A program made the translations under genes and the position numbers. From Aptenodytes patagonicus (taxonomy: Eukaryota; Chordata; Aves; Sphenisciformes; Spheniscidae), in the NCBI RefSeq assembly GCF_965638725.1, contig NC_134952.1:67609424-67673423 (forward strand): 64,000 bases of DNA, in the 5' to 3' direction. Every line of letters starts with the position of its first letter. Within the stretch, counting starts at the first letter, position 1. This document shows positions 30,151 through 42,200 of this stretch, in pieces. The notes beneath the pieces are model-generated. The model was not told where the DNA came from and searched no databases. It saw only the letters and a list, made by a program, of their open reading frames with translations.

Positions 30151-33102
30151 TAAAGGCAGTAATAGCAACCGCCAATACATCTTTATCTAATCATCTGCTA
30201 TTTTGCAAAGCTTTGTCTTATCCCTTCCTTTATAAAATTTAAAAGAAGTTATGGATGGATCCTTCCTCTGAGAGGATAACCACTCTGTTAGAAGAAATAA
30301 AAGCCCCCAACCACTTTTATTCTCTATGAAATTAGGCAATGAGATAGGGATAGAACAAAAAATGCCCCAAAACCTCCAATGAGAAGAAAAACTGTCATTT
30401 CATGTTACATCTGGGTCAATGTTTAGAAGCTACTCTAACTGCCAGGTCATTCCTCAGAGCACCTGCTCTTCATTTGCAGTGTTTTTCATTAGCAGCCTGC
30501 ATTTAATACTATGTCTTCAGCTTGGCAAGTATCCAGCACTGCTCAAAAAAAAAAATCAATGTGTACTTGTCACAAACACCCCCAGCACCCTTAATATCTT
30601 TTGTCTAGATAGATGGCTAGCTGGCCGAACAGAAATGAGCAGCATTTGGAACAGGACAGCGTCGATGGAGCTCGTCCAAATCCCTGCAAGCACGCTCAAG
30701 CCTGTCTGACACTTGACACCAAAGCCACCCCCACAGCAACTCCCTCTCCAGAACTTGGCTCTAACCCTTCACTGTGCCCAGAGCAAGACTGCTGTGTGCT
30801 GCGGTTAACCCTTTGCTAGGAACTATCGGACTTGCTGTTTTAGCAGGTTACTTCTTTGGCAAGAGAAAGGCTGTCAGCTGTTCACGCTGCAGCGAAAACC
30901 GATCACAGCTACGTTCCCGAAGCAGCTCTCTGAACCTCTGTGGGTGTGACCTCTCCTTAAGTGCTCAGCAGAGGCTGCGTTTTGCCATTTTTGCCACAAA
31001 TGGGTGGTGGGAATCTTCAAACTTGCCGCAGACTGAGAACCTGCTCTCGCTGGTAACAACTAAAAGCGCCCCTCTGCCTCAGGTAAGCAAGGCTGAGCCC
31101 AGGACCACGACCAGCAAACATTCTGATCTCGGGTGAAGACTGAACCCCAACCCTGGGGAAAATCTGGGGAGAGAGAAGGGATTATTATTGTAAACCAGTG
31201 ATGCACTCGTTACGGAGGCCTGGGCAACAAAATCCGATACAACAGAGATTTACATATACCGACTCACAAGCTCTTTGTACTTATGAACTGAACATACATG
31301 TTATATACACCATGTAACACACCAAGTGATCCGACAAAAACAGCGTACTCTCTAAACACCTAGTATTTAATGCTGTCAGTACAACACTGTGCTCTGCTGG
31401 GTGCTGCTAGGCCTTTGACCAGAGGCAAGGAAAACATGTGGAATGACTGCCAAAGGTGTAACCCTGGGCTAAAAGGAAAGGGCTAAAAGTAATGAAGATG
31501 CGTACTTCACACTGGAAAATGAGTATCAGGCCAGGCATCTCAGAAATATTTTTCCTTATTGCAAGGTGATTTAGCATCAGGCAACTTCTCTTTCATTCTT
31601 TTTTTGTTTTATTTTCACAATTGTGCTGTTGGAAACATCCATAGAATCAAAAACACTGCGGCAAGTCTGAGAAGAGCCCAGTTCTTCTCTGCCCATATTT
31701 CATTGCAACAGGGTGACTCGGAGGCCACAGGAGCTGCACACCTGATGTGGAGTGGAGGAAGAAGGAGGGTCTGAACGAGGCACGCTGGGACAGATCTTCA
31801 CCTGCTGCCAACACGTCACCTGCAGTCCATGTCACAGCAGCGATATGAGCTGGCTCAGAGCTCCGGCCCCCCATGCCTCACTGCACGCAGACTCCCTCCG
31901 GAAAGGGAAGTGGAAATGCTTCCTTGAAGTATAAAACTACCTTCTGGTGTCTGAATATCTGACACCTACTAGAAACAATACCCAAAACTTATAAAAATTA
32001 CCTTAGGTTATTATAATGCTCTCTCCTTTCTCTAGCTTGCCTGCTTTGGGCATTTTACAACTCCCTGTATACCACGAAGAGACACAGGAGATCATAACTA
32101 ACTGAAAGAAACCTTCAGCGGAGGGCAGGAAAATCCTCATATATTTATGAAGAAATAAACTCTCCTGTCTTACACATCCAAAGAATCTTGATTAGTAAAC
32201 TCTTCGAAATTAGCTGGTTTTCTTTTTAAAAAAAAAAAAAAATTCAAGTTGATGAGAGTCTCTGGATATCAGAAACGTACAGCTTTTTCCCTCCTCTGTG
32301 CTCCTGTCAAGCACTGGCACACCAAAGAGAAGATGGTGCAAGGGGCTCCTACGTGGTCCACAGAGACTGTACAGGCTTTGGAGCCAATGGAGGAACGTTT
32401 CCATCTGTCCAACGGCACGTGGCTCCAGCCTGCTCCGTCTCCTTGGAGCTAGAGGATCACGGATGATGGCGGCGAGAGCATAAAGCCTTGCAAAGCAGCA
32501 CTGTCTCAGGAAGTTGTTCAGCTACACCAAATGCCACTGGCATCAGAACCTAAACACTTCTGAAACTTCTCCCTTATTTTTCACCTGCTTCTCCTGAAGC
32601 ACAGGGGAGTTTTTAGTGGCTGCACAGCAGAAGAAGACAACAAACATGCTTTTTGTCTACCTAAAAACACTGTGTGTTTGTTCCCCCATATATTAACGTA
32701 CAAGCCAGCATGTGGCTCAGAGACTCAGACTTACACAGTTGCCGGGTAACTAAGGGTCCTGGGTAATACAAGTAGGTATGAAACAATTGTGCAACACCTC
32801 CAGCCTTAGGTGAAAGCCCAGAGCCTCGTCTACATGAACAAAGTGATGTGCAGAGCTGCTGGGACTACAAACCCAAAGAAATAGCTGCCTCAATGCTGAC
32901 TGGAATAAATAAACGCAGCAAAATGCGATCAGCCATAAGCAACAACAGGGCATTAGGCACCGAGGGAGCAGTGGCATCTTCTATAACACTGGGAACAGAA
33001 GAGATGGACAAGACACTGAGTCAACCTACGAACAGATGGATGTGTTCTCCTGTAGCACGCTGTGTCCAGATTATGGCAGGAAAAGATAGCTGTGGCAGGT
33101 CT

Positions 33103-33234
33103 TCATGCCCACCTCCCGCTGGAAGCAAAACTGCGGCTGAAGGAGAAGTTGATCTCACCATTTTTGTACTTTCCCCATGCTCCAAATGGCACTATGACAA
33201 CTGTGCTGTTGTCTTCAGTGCCGAATTGCATTGC
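33103..33234 (-). CDS. PPM1K: PPM1K last coding exon
   Basis: Forty-three codons and TGA, encoding [20 protein letters not shown] and ending [13 protein letters not shown]. The Asp337-Asn338 pair completes the PP2C metal site. Acceptor CTCTCAG. Confidence 0.97.
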   Translation of the reverse strand, partial: AMQFGTEDNSTVVIVPFGAWGKYKNGEINFSFSRSFASSGRWA

Positions 33235-36200
33235 CTGAGAGAAGAAACAAATAGTCAGCATCATCATCTTGCTTGGAAAAGGAAACAAGTGTCTGGCTCC
33301 ACATGGGACAGCAGGCCCTGAGGCCCAAGACTTCCTTGCCCCTTCCCAGCCCTGATGCTGCATTCTGGTATGCCCCAGAGCTTTCCATAGGATATGCCAC
33401 CACCCAGAACCCCGGTGAGAAACTGGCCATTTCTGTCTATGCTGATGACATACTCAGCGCAGGAATAAACTGCAGTTACGGTCCCACGCAGTTCAGTGGA
33501 TCGTGAGCTAAGCAAGTTCATTGAAATGATGCCTGGCAAGGATGTGGCAAGACACAGGGTAAGCAAAATGCTAGCCGGCGGGACTAGTGAATGTCTCAAC
33601 CAGCATAGTTCAATTCACTTGAATGTGTGGTTGTATATTTGTTCTTGTTTTTAAAACCAAACCAAACCAAACCAAACACAACAACAAGCATTTTGTACCA
33701 AGAGAAGCCCTGGCATTACCTGCTCAGTAACAACGTGGGCAGCTTCGGCAGGATCATGGCACTGGTTAATGAAGTCGCAGATCTCCTGACTGTTCACCAT
33801 GAAGTTAATACCGTCTGTAGTAAGGACCAGGAAGCTGTCATCCGCATGATGCAACTGCAATAAAGGCACACAGTATGCACAACGATGGAGTGAGTGCTGC
33901 AAGGCAAATTAGCTGCCGCCTTTTTTTTTTACACTCTGTTGCAAAGCACTTTTTCTGGGGGTGCTGCGTGCTCTCCTGCTTTCTGTGCAAGATCTAACTG
34001 GAACCCCCAAACCCTCGGCTAGCCAAAGGCTGCCCCTTGAATTCTCGAGCACATCCATTAGCCACACAGACTGTGTTCCCTGTACTAGAGGAGAGCGTCT
34101 TAAGGTGCTTCCAGTTCTAGGAAGCAGCCCTCTGAATACACTGAGACCAAAAGACCAGATCCAGATGTTACCCAGTAAACAAAATGCTTCCTTAAACTGA
34201 GGATTTCAAGGAAGACACAACAGCACTGCGGTCATCTCCCTAAACCCCTCAGGCCTAGTGGGTGGTGTTTAATTAGGACCAACTGAATATAAATTCCCCA
34301 GGCCCTGGGAGGTGCACTGGGGCAAAGTAACAAACAGAATATGAGCTGAGAGGAGAGCCTTCCTGCAAAAGTGAAGACAACTGTGCTGAATACCTTCTGG
34401 GTGGTTAATTTGTTTTCTGGACAACTACAGAGCTATGGTAAGATGCATGCAACTGCCCTTTCCTCCTCTCTTCCTCCCAAGTGTGCAAACCTCTATGTAT
34501 TCTACTTTTTTCAATGACAGCCCATCCATATCCCACCTATTTCTCAGTGATGGTTTTATATCAGCATTAATCTCAAAATTATCCATTTGACCACAAGCCC
34601 CAAACAGACTAACACCTTTGTATTTCAGTAATGAATATCACGTGTTATCTTTCTTCCCTCATCCTATTTTGTACTGTGATAAATGGGATTTAGAAGTTGA
34701 TCTGGTTGAATTTAGTATCGGGGCCAGATTCTTTTCTGTCCTGTTAGTGTTAATCTGAAATGACTTAATTAGAATTGGTCCCTGGTTACTTCACCACAAA
34801 TAAAAAACAATGCTTGGCCATCAGGCTTCACCTGGGCACATGTCGTGTGGGTACCGCCACCTACATCAAATACCTATGATGCCCCTTAGTCCGAATGTTG
34901 CTGTCCCTGTTAACCAGGCCTTCTTTTACCTGAACCCTTTTTGTTTCTGGCTGGGCTATCACACCACTGTTTTTAAGATCCAAATCTCCTATGCTCCGCG
35001 TCATTGCAAGTCTACCATTCACATGAGGTTGTCCCAGACTGTTCCAGGCAACGAAGCCACCGCACTTCCTAATCCTGTCCAGAGGCACAAAAGAAAAAGC
35101 GAATATGAGTTACTGCTTCACACTATTACCCCTGTCTCTATCTGCAATTTCTGTCACTAGCTACTGATGCAGAATGGGGTATGGAGGACCTAAGCTGGGA
35201 GACTGAGGGTTGGCTTTTGCTGTTTGAAGGGCTTCACAGAAGGGATGTGGCTTGGTGGGCTGAGTCCTGACCTGGGAACCATAGTGCATTTCTTCAGGTC
35301 TTGGCTCTAACTTGGCAGTCTTGGACAAGTCTGAACCATGTCACGGCTCTGTACCGAGTCCTAGCTGTGCTGATCTTACTGCCGAGACAGTTTACGCTCA
35401 TGCAGGGCTTTCCACATCCCCAGTCCTCTAAACGGAACCAAATGAATTAACTGGAGCTGTGCCGCTTTCTGCCAGCTCAGAGGTGATCTCGGGGCATTGT
35501 GTTCAACTCTCTGCTTTCTTCCAGGCCCAACCCAGCAGCAGAACACAAGCACATCCTGACCGAGGCCGTTCCCTGGGAAGACACATCATCAGCCGACAGG
35601 TACCTTTCCTTCTCCTCCTTTCTTTCTGGAGTATGGTCAATGGTGAGTTTCATGGCCTTTCCCTTTCGACACAGCAGAGCACGACTGTCTCCCACACTTG
35701 CCACAACCAGCTCAATACCGTCCCGGAGCAGAGCCACTGTTGCAGTGGTCCCAGAGTTCATCAGAGTTGCTATAAACGTCACATCAAAGAGAGAGGTTTT
35801 AGCACTGCCTCAAAGCATGGGACCATTTATAACAGCAAGAGTTTCAATTGGTAAAATGAAGACAACTTGTGCTCTACATTACCAGTAAGTAACTGCTTTT
35901 AAGTTTAAACTAAATCTACGTATTAAAAAAAAAAATACAGCACACATGCATGCATGTAGGACACAGAGATAGATAGAGAGGAAGTGGAAAGGATAAGTAT
36001 TTCTGTGCAACAACATGGCTCCATGCAAAGAGGGCAAGTGGAATAAAAGCGGTACAAGGTACAGTGGCTTCCTTTCAGCCTGTACCAAATAGTTTTTCTG
36101 TCCCACTAGCTCACCTCAAGTTACAGCGTTATCGTCCTTATCCCTGGGCACAGTGACTGCATGGGTAGCCCACCATAAAGCTGATGGCTCTTCCCTTCTG

Positions 36201-39200
36201 TTAGGTGGTGAAGTGGGCAATTGAGTAATAGTAATTGTAGCTCCGCGTAGTTCACCGGAAGAGAAACACTAGGTTGCTCCTTCACCCTAGTCTGTGGGGT
36301 CCTGCCGTTGCTGTCAGAGTTGTTACAATCTCCCTCTGCTTCCCCCCGCCTTGCCAAGAGACAAAGGGTTCAGCCAGCAGGCCAGTGGCTTTTTTCAGAA
36401 AGGGACGCTGCTCCCTTCAGACCCTGTCAACTTGCTGGAGGTCCCAGTGCAAAGGTGAAGCTGGATTCTGTCTTGCCTTGTGCCTGCAAACCGATGCAGT
36501 CAGCTGGTGGTGGCTCTCCCGGCCATCTGCCCTGGGCACTGGTGGGATCACTTGACAGGGGTGTACAGTGACTGCCTAGAGGGCAAAACAGAGCCCTCAC
36601 AGTAAGGGAGTAACCCAGTGAGAGGTGCCTGGAAAGCAGTAACTCCTGCCAGCTTGAGCTATTACAGTAAAACGTCTGGCCAGGACAAGCTATTGCCTGG
36701 AACACATTTGCATTCCCAGCCAATGCAAATCCCCTTGAAAGGCCCTCTGTAGGTCTCCTGCATTCTGGGATTTTCCAGTTTTCCAGGTTTTAAAGGCAAG
36801 CCAATTCGAGAGGCGTCTTGGGCTAACTTAGGAATGAGAATCCCCAGTTATATTCCTGTTTTCACATGACTAACAGTTGAAGATCTTCCCACCATCACTT
36901 CTGCAAAGCTCAGCTACAACTACATGCACTCCTTCCTCTGGCCCTGCAGCCCTGACCCCGGGGAGGCGGGATGGATCTGAGGCAGGACTGTGCGTTTGAG
37001 CCCGAGGAAGGCCAGCCAGCCCCATCTCTGACCAGCTGCCAGCAAACGGCATACACGTGGCACGACCCCCTGCGTACTATGGAAACAAAAATGCGAGTGC
37101 TCTGGGATCTTGGCGACCTCTTTCCCCAACCCTGAGAGGCCTCGGCACCCTGTAAGTAAAACAGGGTTGGGAGTAAATTGAAGTGCACAGAGCCCTGAAA
37201 GATGCATTGAGCCTTGTTGCGCAGCGAAAGCAGTGAGTTGATGAATCAAAAAAAAACCTCACAGAACAGACTAAACAAAGCTTGTGTTATTATTTAAAAC
37301 AGGTATTATTACTGCAGTGAGGACTTGGTTTAGCTATACACTTAACCAACACGTCAATCGTGAACATCAGCTGTGGTGACCCAGGTCAAATCTTGGACTA
37401 TGTTACGGCTGCCATGCAGGCTACGATATTCAAAACTATTTAGATGCTGGTAGCTTCGGACTATTCAGGTAAGCACTGACATCCTGTTTCTAATTTGAAG
37501 CAAGAACTAGTCCAGTGCAGGCTCACTTTGAGGCACATTATAAAAGTAAGATGCTAACAAGTACCAGTGTGATTAGAAATTTTAGTAGAACCAGTAAAAT
37601 ACCTGTTTTAGCCAACAGTTAAAAGAAGTGAAATGAAGAACCTACGTAAAACTACCTTTCTATTTCACAGAAAACACATTTTATTTAGACATTAAAATTA
37701 ATGCAGAACTGCCGCTACTCTCCCATTTCATTCCTTGGTTTTGGAACTATGCTGACAAACATAAGCAGTTTCCGAAAAAGTTAAGATCCGTAGTCTTTAA
37801 TTCATAAATGACTGGAAACATTTGGACATTCAGGTGAATCTCCATCTTTCAAATGCAAACTCTCAAAGAAAAGAGCCGCTATCACAAAATCAAGGGACGG
37901 CACTAAAGAACAATTCAAGATATTGTCCAGAATTGTGGTAATGGTCATAGTGACTTGAGCTGTATGTACGTTTATTAATTAAATAGCACTCTTAGAAAAA
38001 TAAATGCTGCTCACGCTCTCTTCCTTGGAACCAGTTCATGATCTGGGTAGGGGTGCAAGCACGTGGATGTAGCTAGACTAAAAGCTTTATGTGATTTCTA
38101 GCACAGCTCGAAAACACAGGAATGATGATGGGATAACATTTCTAATGCTTTACTACAACTGCTGCTAGGTTATTTAATAATATCAAAATACATTGCATCA
38201 GCATATATATTGGTTTTAACAATTAAAGAGTTTATTTTGTTTTCCTAACAATATCACTATAAAACTAAGATCTTTCAATAGGTTCTTAACACTCACTGGA
38301 CAACTTTTACTGCAAGTCATCTCAACTAATGTGACAAAGAGGATGTGGGAACCTTCCAGTAGTCCAGGCTAGGAACCGCCGGACTCCTTCACCTGGGACA
38401 AAATTAAGCAGATCTCTCTTTCCACTGAAGCCCAGCATATAGTGTCCAGGGCCTCCAGTTCTAGAGCTGCTGACCAGGTACAGTGTCTGCCACAAATAAC
38501 ACGCACACAGAGGCAAATAGGAAATTCACCCAGGGACTTTGTTCAAACAAAATAAACCTGCAACACTGGAGATGAAAGAATAAGGGCTGCAGAACAGGGG
38601 AAGTAGTCACTCTTGGGTTTGCCTGCATTGTCTTTTGCAGGTCATATAGGAAGTACTTGAGGCTTACACATGCACCTTTGGCCACAGATAAATCAGCCTT
38701 GGTATTTCTGGGGAATTGCCACCATTCTCACCTTCTCACTAAAACTATGTGACAAAACCAGTTTAAATTCAGCCAAAATAAAAGCTACAATATTTTTGGA
38801 GGTAAGTAACCAACCAACAAATCAACCAAAGAATTTTATCAATGCTAGAGGGCCAGCTGTCTCATATATGGAAAGAGTGGCCACTCTGAAGAACATCTTC
38901 AGTACAGAATATGGCCCAATCTGTTTCCTCAAGGTACTTTATTTATTTATGTATATATATATATTTATATATAACACAAAAATGGGGAGTTCAAACCAGT
39001 GCCAACTAAAATGGGGCCATCTTAAAGGCGCTGAATTGAAGTATATGAATCATTCTGACCCACGAGAAAATATGCAAAATAAACACCCTTTAATATCGTA
39101 ATTAGTATCTTCTAACTTGATTAGGTAATAATCAGGGCCCTTAGATAAAAAGGCTGCCTTTGTAACGTTGATGGATTTATGAAATATTTAAGTACAATTT

Positions 39201-42200
39201 CTGCAGCTCTCCCTTTTCCTCAGTGTTGCAGGTTAACATATTCAAAGAAATAAAAATCATATGTTTGAATGGTAACGTAAAAAAACAAAACCAAAACCCA
39301 CTACTTTTTAAATTTAGTTATTTTTAGATAACTTTTGCTGTTTGCTCAGCATAATAAGATTCCAGGAGTGCCTTTCAAACATAGATACACCAGTTAATGC
39401 CTGGCTATGTTTTAATAAGATGGCTATTCCAGAAATGAGTGGCCAATGCAATTAGAGTTGGATGTACTGAACATGGAGGTCGATGGAAAGACCCCCTGTT
39501 GTTTTCTCTGAGTAGTGGATCGCAGTGAACAGGAGCAGTACCTTGTAGGACCGCACTAGGCCAGGAGAGGGTTTGTCTTACGTTTCTCCAGAGAGATGCT
39601 CAAATTTCCTCAAGCACATGATTCACTTCCCTATTTCTGTCCTTGCTGAGCAAAGCTATTCAGCCTTTACATTTCAGTTTTTATGGCTGGTCAAAAATAT
39701 CAGAAAATTCTGTCTATCTCCGTTAACAGTTGTCCCGTGGATAACGATATATTTGTTGGATGTGAGCTTCCTTTACTGTGTCCTGTACCTAAGTTTAGCA
39801 GCGATTTAAAAGTGTCTGGATATATTTAAATGCGTGGAAGTGAATGAAAATGCACTTTTTAAGAGATATGAAACACCATGCTTCAGGGCTCAGGCATATC
39901 TCTAAGCTGTTAATGATTAGAAAGGATTTAGGTGGAGGACAGATTACCCCAGATCTGCCTACAGCAAGTTTCTTACGCTTTTGTGTGAAACAACAGGTAC
40001 AGATCACTGTCAGAGGGGATACTGGACCAGTCTCCAGCAGGCCAGTACAGCACTCCAACAGCACTAGTGAACTGCACACCAGACACAGTAGCAGTACCTG
40101 GGACACATACAGGTACCTTTTTTTTTAATTGAAAGCTCACAGAAACTATTATGCTATGTATTTTCCATCTATAATTTCAAATACTCTGTAATTGTAAAGT
40201 GACCTACAAAGGGCCGTACCCTTGAAGACATAGCTAGGTGCTCCAACAAGGCACATCTCTAGTCCTGTTAAATTTGTGCCATTGTATGAGGTTTTTACCC
40301 CTTAAATAGTACTATAAACAATGTGTCAAACAATATCCGTGCTATTTTGGCTACAGGGATTTGTCCCAGGACTTATGTTCCTTCAAACACCCAGGCACAC
40401 ACTTTCAAAGCTGGTCGTGTGTAGTAAAGACCTGGACATCCTGAACATGCACTGGTTTTTTTTGCAGATAGAGTGAAAGGAGTGAACCCTGGCAGGGTCA
40501 TCTACTGGAACAAGACTAAGCTACTACTTTCCACTTCGTCAGCTATGGCCAGGTTTCAAAAGGAGTCTTGGGAAGCATCCAGCGTATCCCAGATATTCAG
40601 TGTTACACAACCAGCCACCATTTTCAAGATACTTTAGCAACAGTATTGACTGTCACATCTAGAATAGCCACAATTAATCAGAAATTTTGCTGGCAAACTG
40701 AATCAGTTTGGAAGTAGGCTTCTAACAAGGATACAGGCCAAGCACTGAAATTTTATTAACTTTCAAAACAGCAGCAACAACAAAAATATCCACACCAAGC
40801 AGTCAACATAGTATTGAATTATTTTAACAACAGATATGCAAAAAGTTTAATTTGTTCAGAAATCCGCACTTGTCTTTGCACCCTGTTACTCCACTCTGCC
40901 TTATAGCTTGATTTTCAGCTGGGCAACCAGTCAAGAGCACAGGGCACTTTTAGATCCCACTGGCTCCTGCAAGAGCTTACAGGTGCTCAGCCTACCTGAG
41001 AAACACTGTGTGCTTGCCAGAGTGTGGCCCCTGTGGATGTTTGACAGCACTTTTGCCCTCTATTTTGCTTGACCTCAAGCTTTTCTAATGAAGAGGGTTT
41101 GTCCAGTATCTTGGCAACTGTTACGTAAATTTGCTGGCATTTGCATTGTATTTCATTAAGCAGCACCAGGCAGTTAAATGATACCAAAAAAATCCTAAAA
41201 TCCTGTAAGCAGTTCCAAAATGCTCAGCTTGCTGCACAACTTGTCTGTCAAATATTGTTGTTATCCAGTTCCGTAAGTCTCATGTACAACATGCTATAAT
41301 CAGAAACCGTTTTTGGAATAACAGAATAATATACCAAGTACAGTTCCCAATCCTTCTCCTCAAGGAGCTGCTCTGACGCTTAAGAGAGGTCACTTCAATG
41401 AGCCAAACCAAGAGCTGTCCTACTAACAAAGGGGTGGGGAAGGGGACAAATACAACAGATCTTCATGTTAGTGAAAACGAAAGGTCCTGATCCAGGGAAG
41501 CACATAATCCTGTATTCAGACGCTTTCTTGAATTTGGGCTTTTAAGAAAACGTATTTGCAAGGAGGCTCTTGGATAAAAATCACATCTGCTCTGCTGATG
41601 TCTCTCTCATGAGCTCAGTTAAAACTCACCCCATAGGTCAAAAATTACTCTGGACTTTTTTACCACATCATTATTTTTTAAAAGATTTCAATAGAAAAAA
41701 ATAAAATGGGATATAATGGGGAAATGAGCTTTATAGATTTAATCCCCCCTTTTTAAGGGCTGCATTTGAGGACTTAAGACTTTTTTTCTGATACCCCTCA
41801 TACCTTAGCTTGTACCAGGTAAGAGGAAAGGTGCGTATCCCTCACAGTGCTGCAATAGTCAGGCTACCTGTCCTGCCAGGAAATTTTTGAGTCTGCCTAG
41901 ATTCATCCTGCAGTTAAAGTGCAGGAAGCCACTCCATTACTTGATTGTATTCATTGATGCTTAAGAAAAGTAGCTTGAGAATACAGTATCACTTCACTCC
42001 CTAGAGGGCTTGTTGGTTTCAAGCCTTTCTTGGAGAGAAAACTTTTACAGTTTCTGTTCTCTGAAATGACCTCAGTCATTTTGCCAGCACCTGCACCAGC
42101 ACTGGGACAGCTTTTTTGTTGGTTTTCTTTTGTTGTGGTGGTTTTTTTTTTTAATTGGGTTTGTTTTGTTTTGTTTTGTTTTTAAGACTGGCTAAACTGA

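Larger units (their letters stand above)
27510..33102 (-). other. PPM1K: Probable PPM1K 3' untranslated region
   Basis: Follows the PPM1K stop codon on the minus strand and contains no recognisable gene. Its end at about 27510 is inferred from an AATAAA with a GT-rich element. It includes a short CR1-like fragment (30080-30150) and A/T homopolymers (27611, 32227). A 5.6-kb 3'UTR is long; cleavage at an earlier signal would shorten it. Transcript evidence is lacking here. Confidence 0.45.

Noticed and set aside
30613-31136. Two overlapping + strand ORFs of 68-120 codons within the presumed PPM1K 3'UTR.
   Set aside because: No homology, no start context and antisense to the UTR; treated as chance frames.
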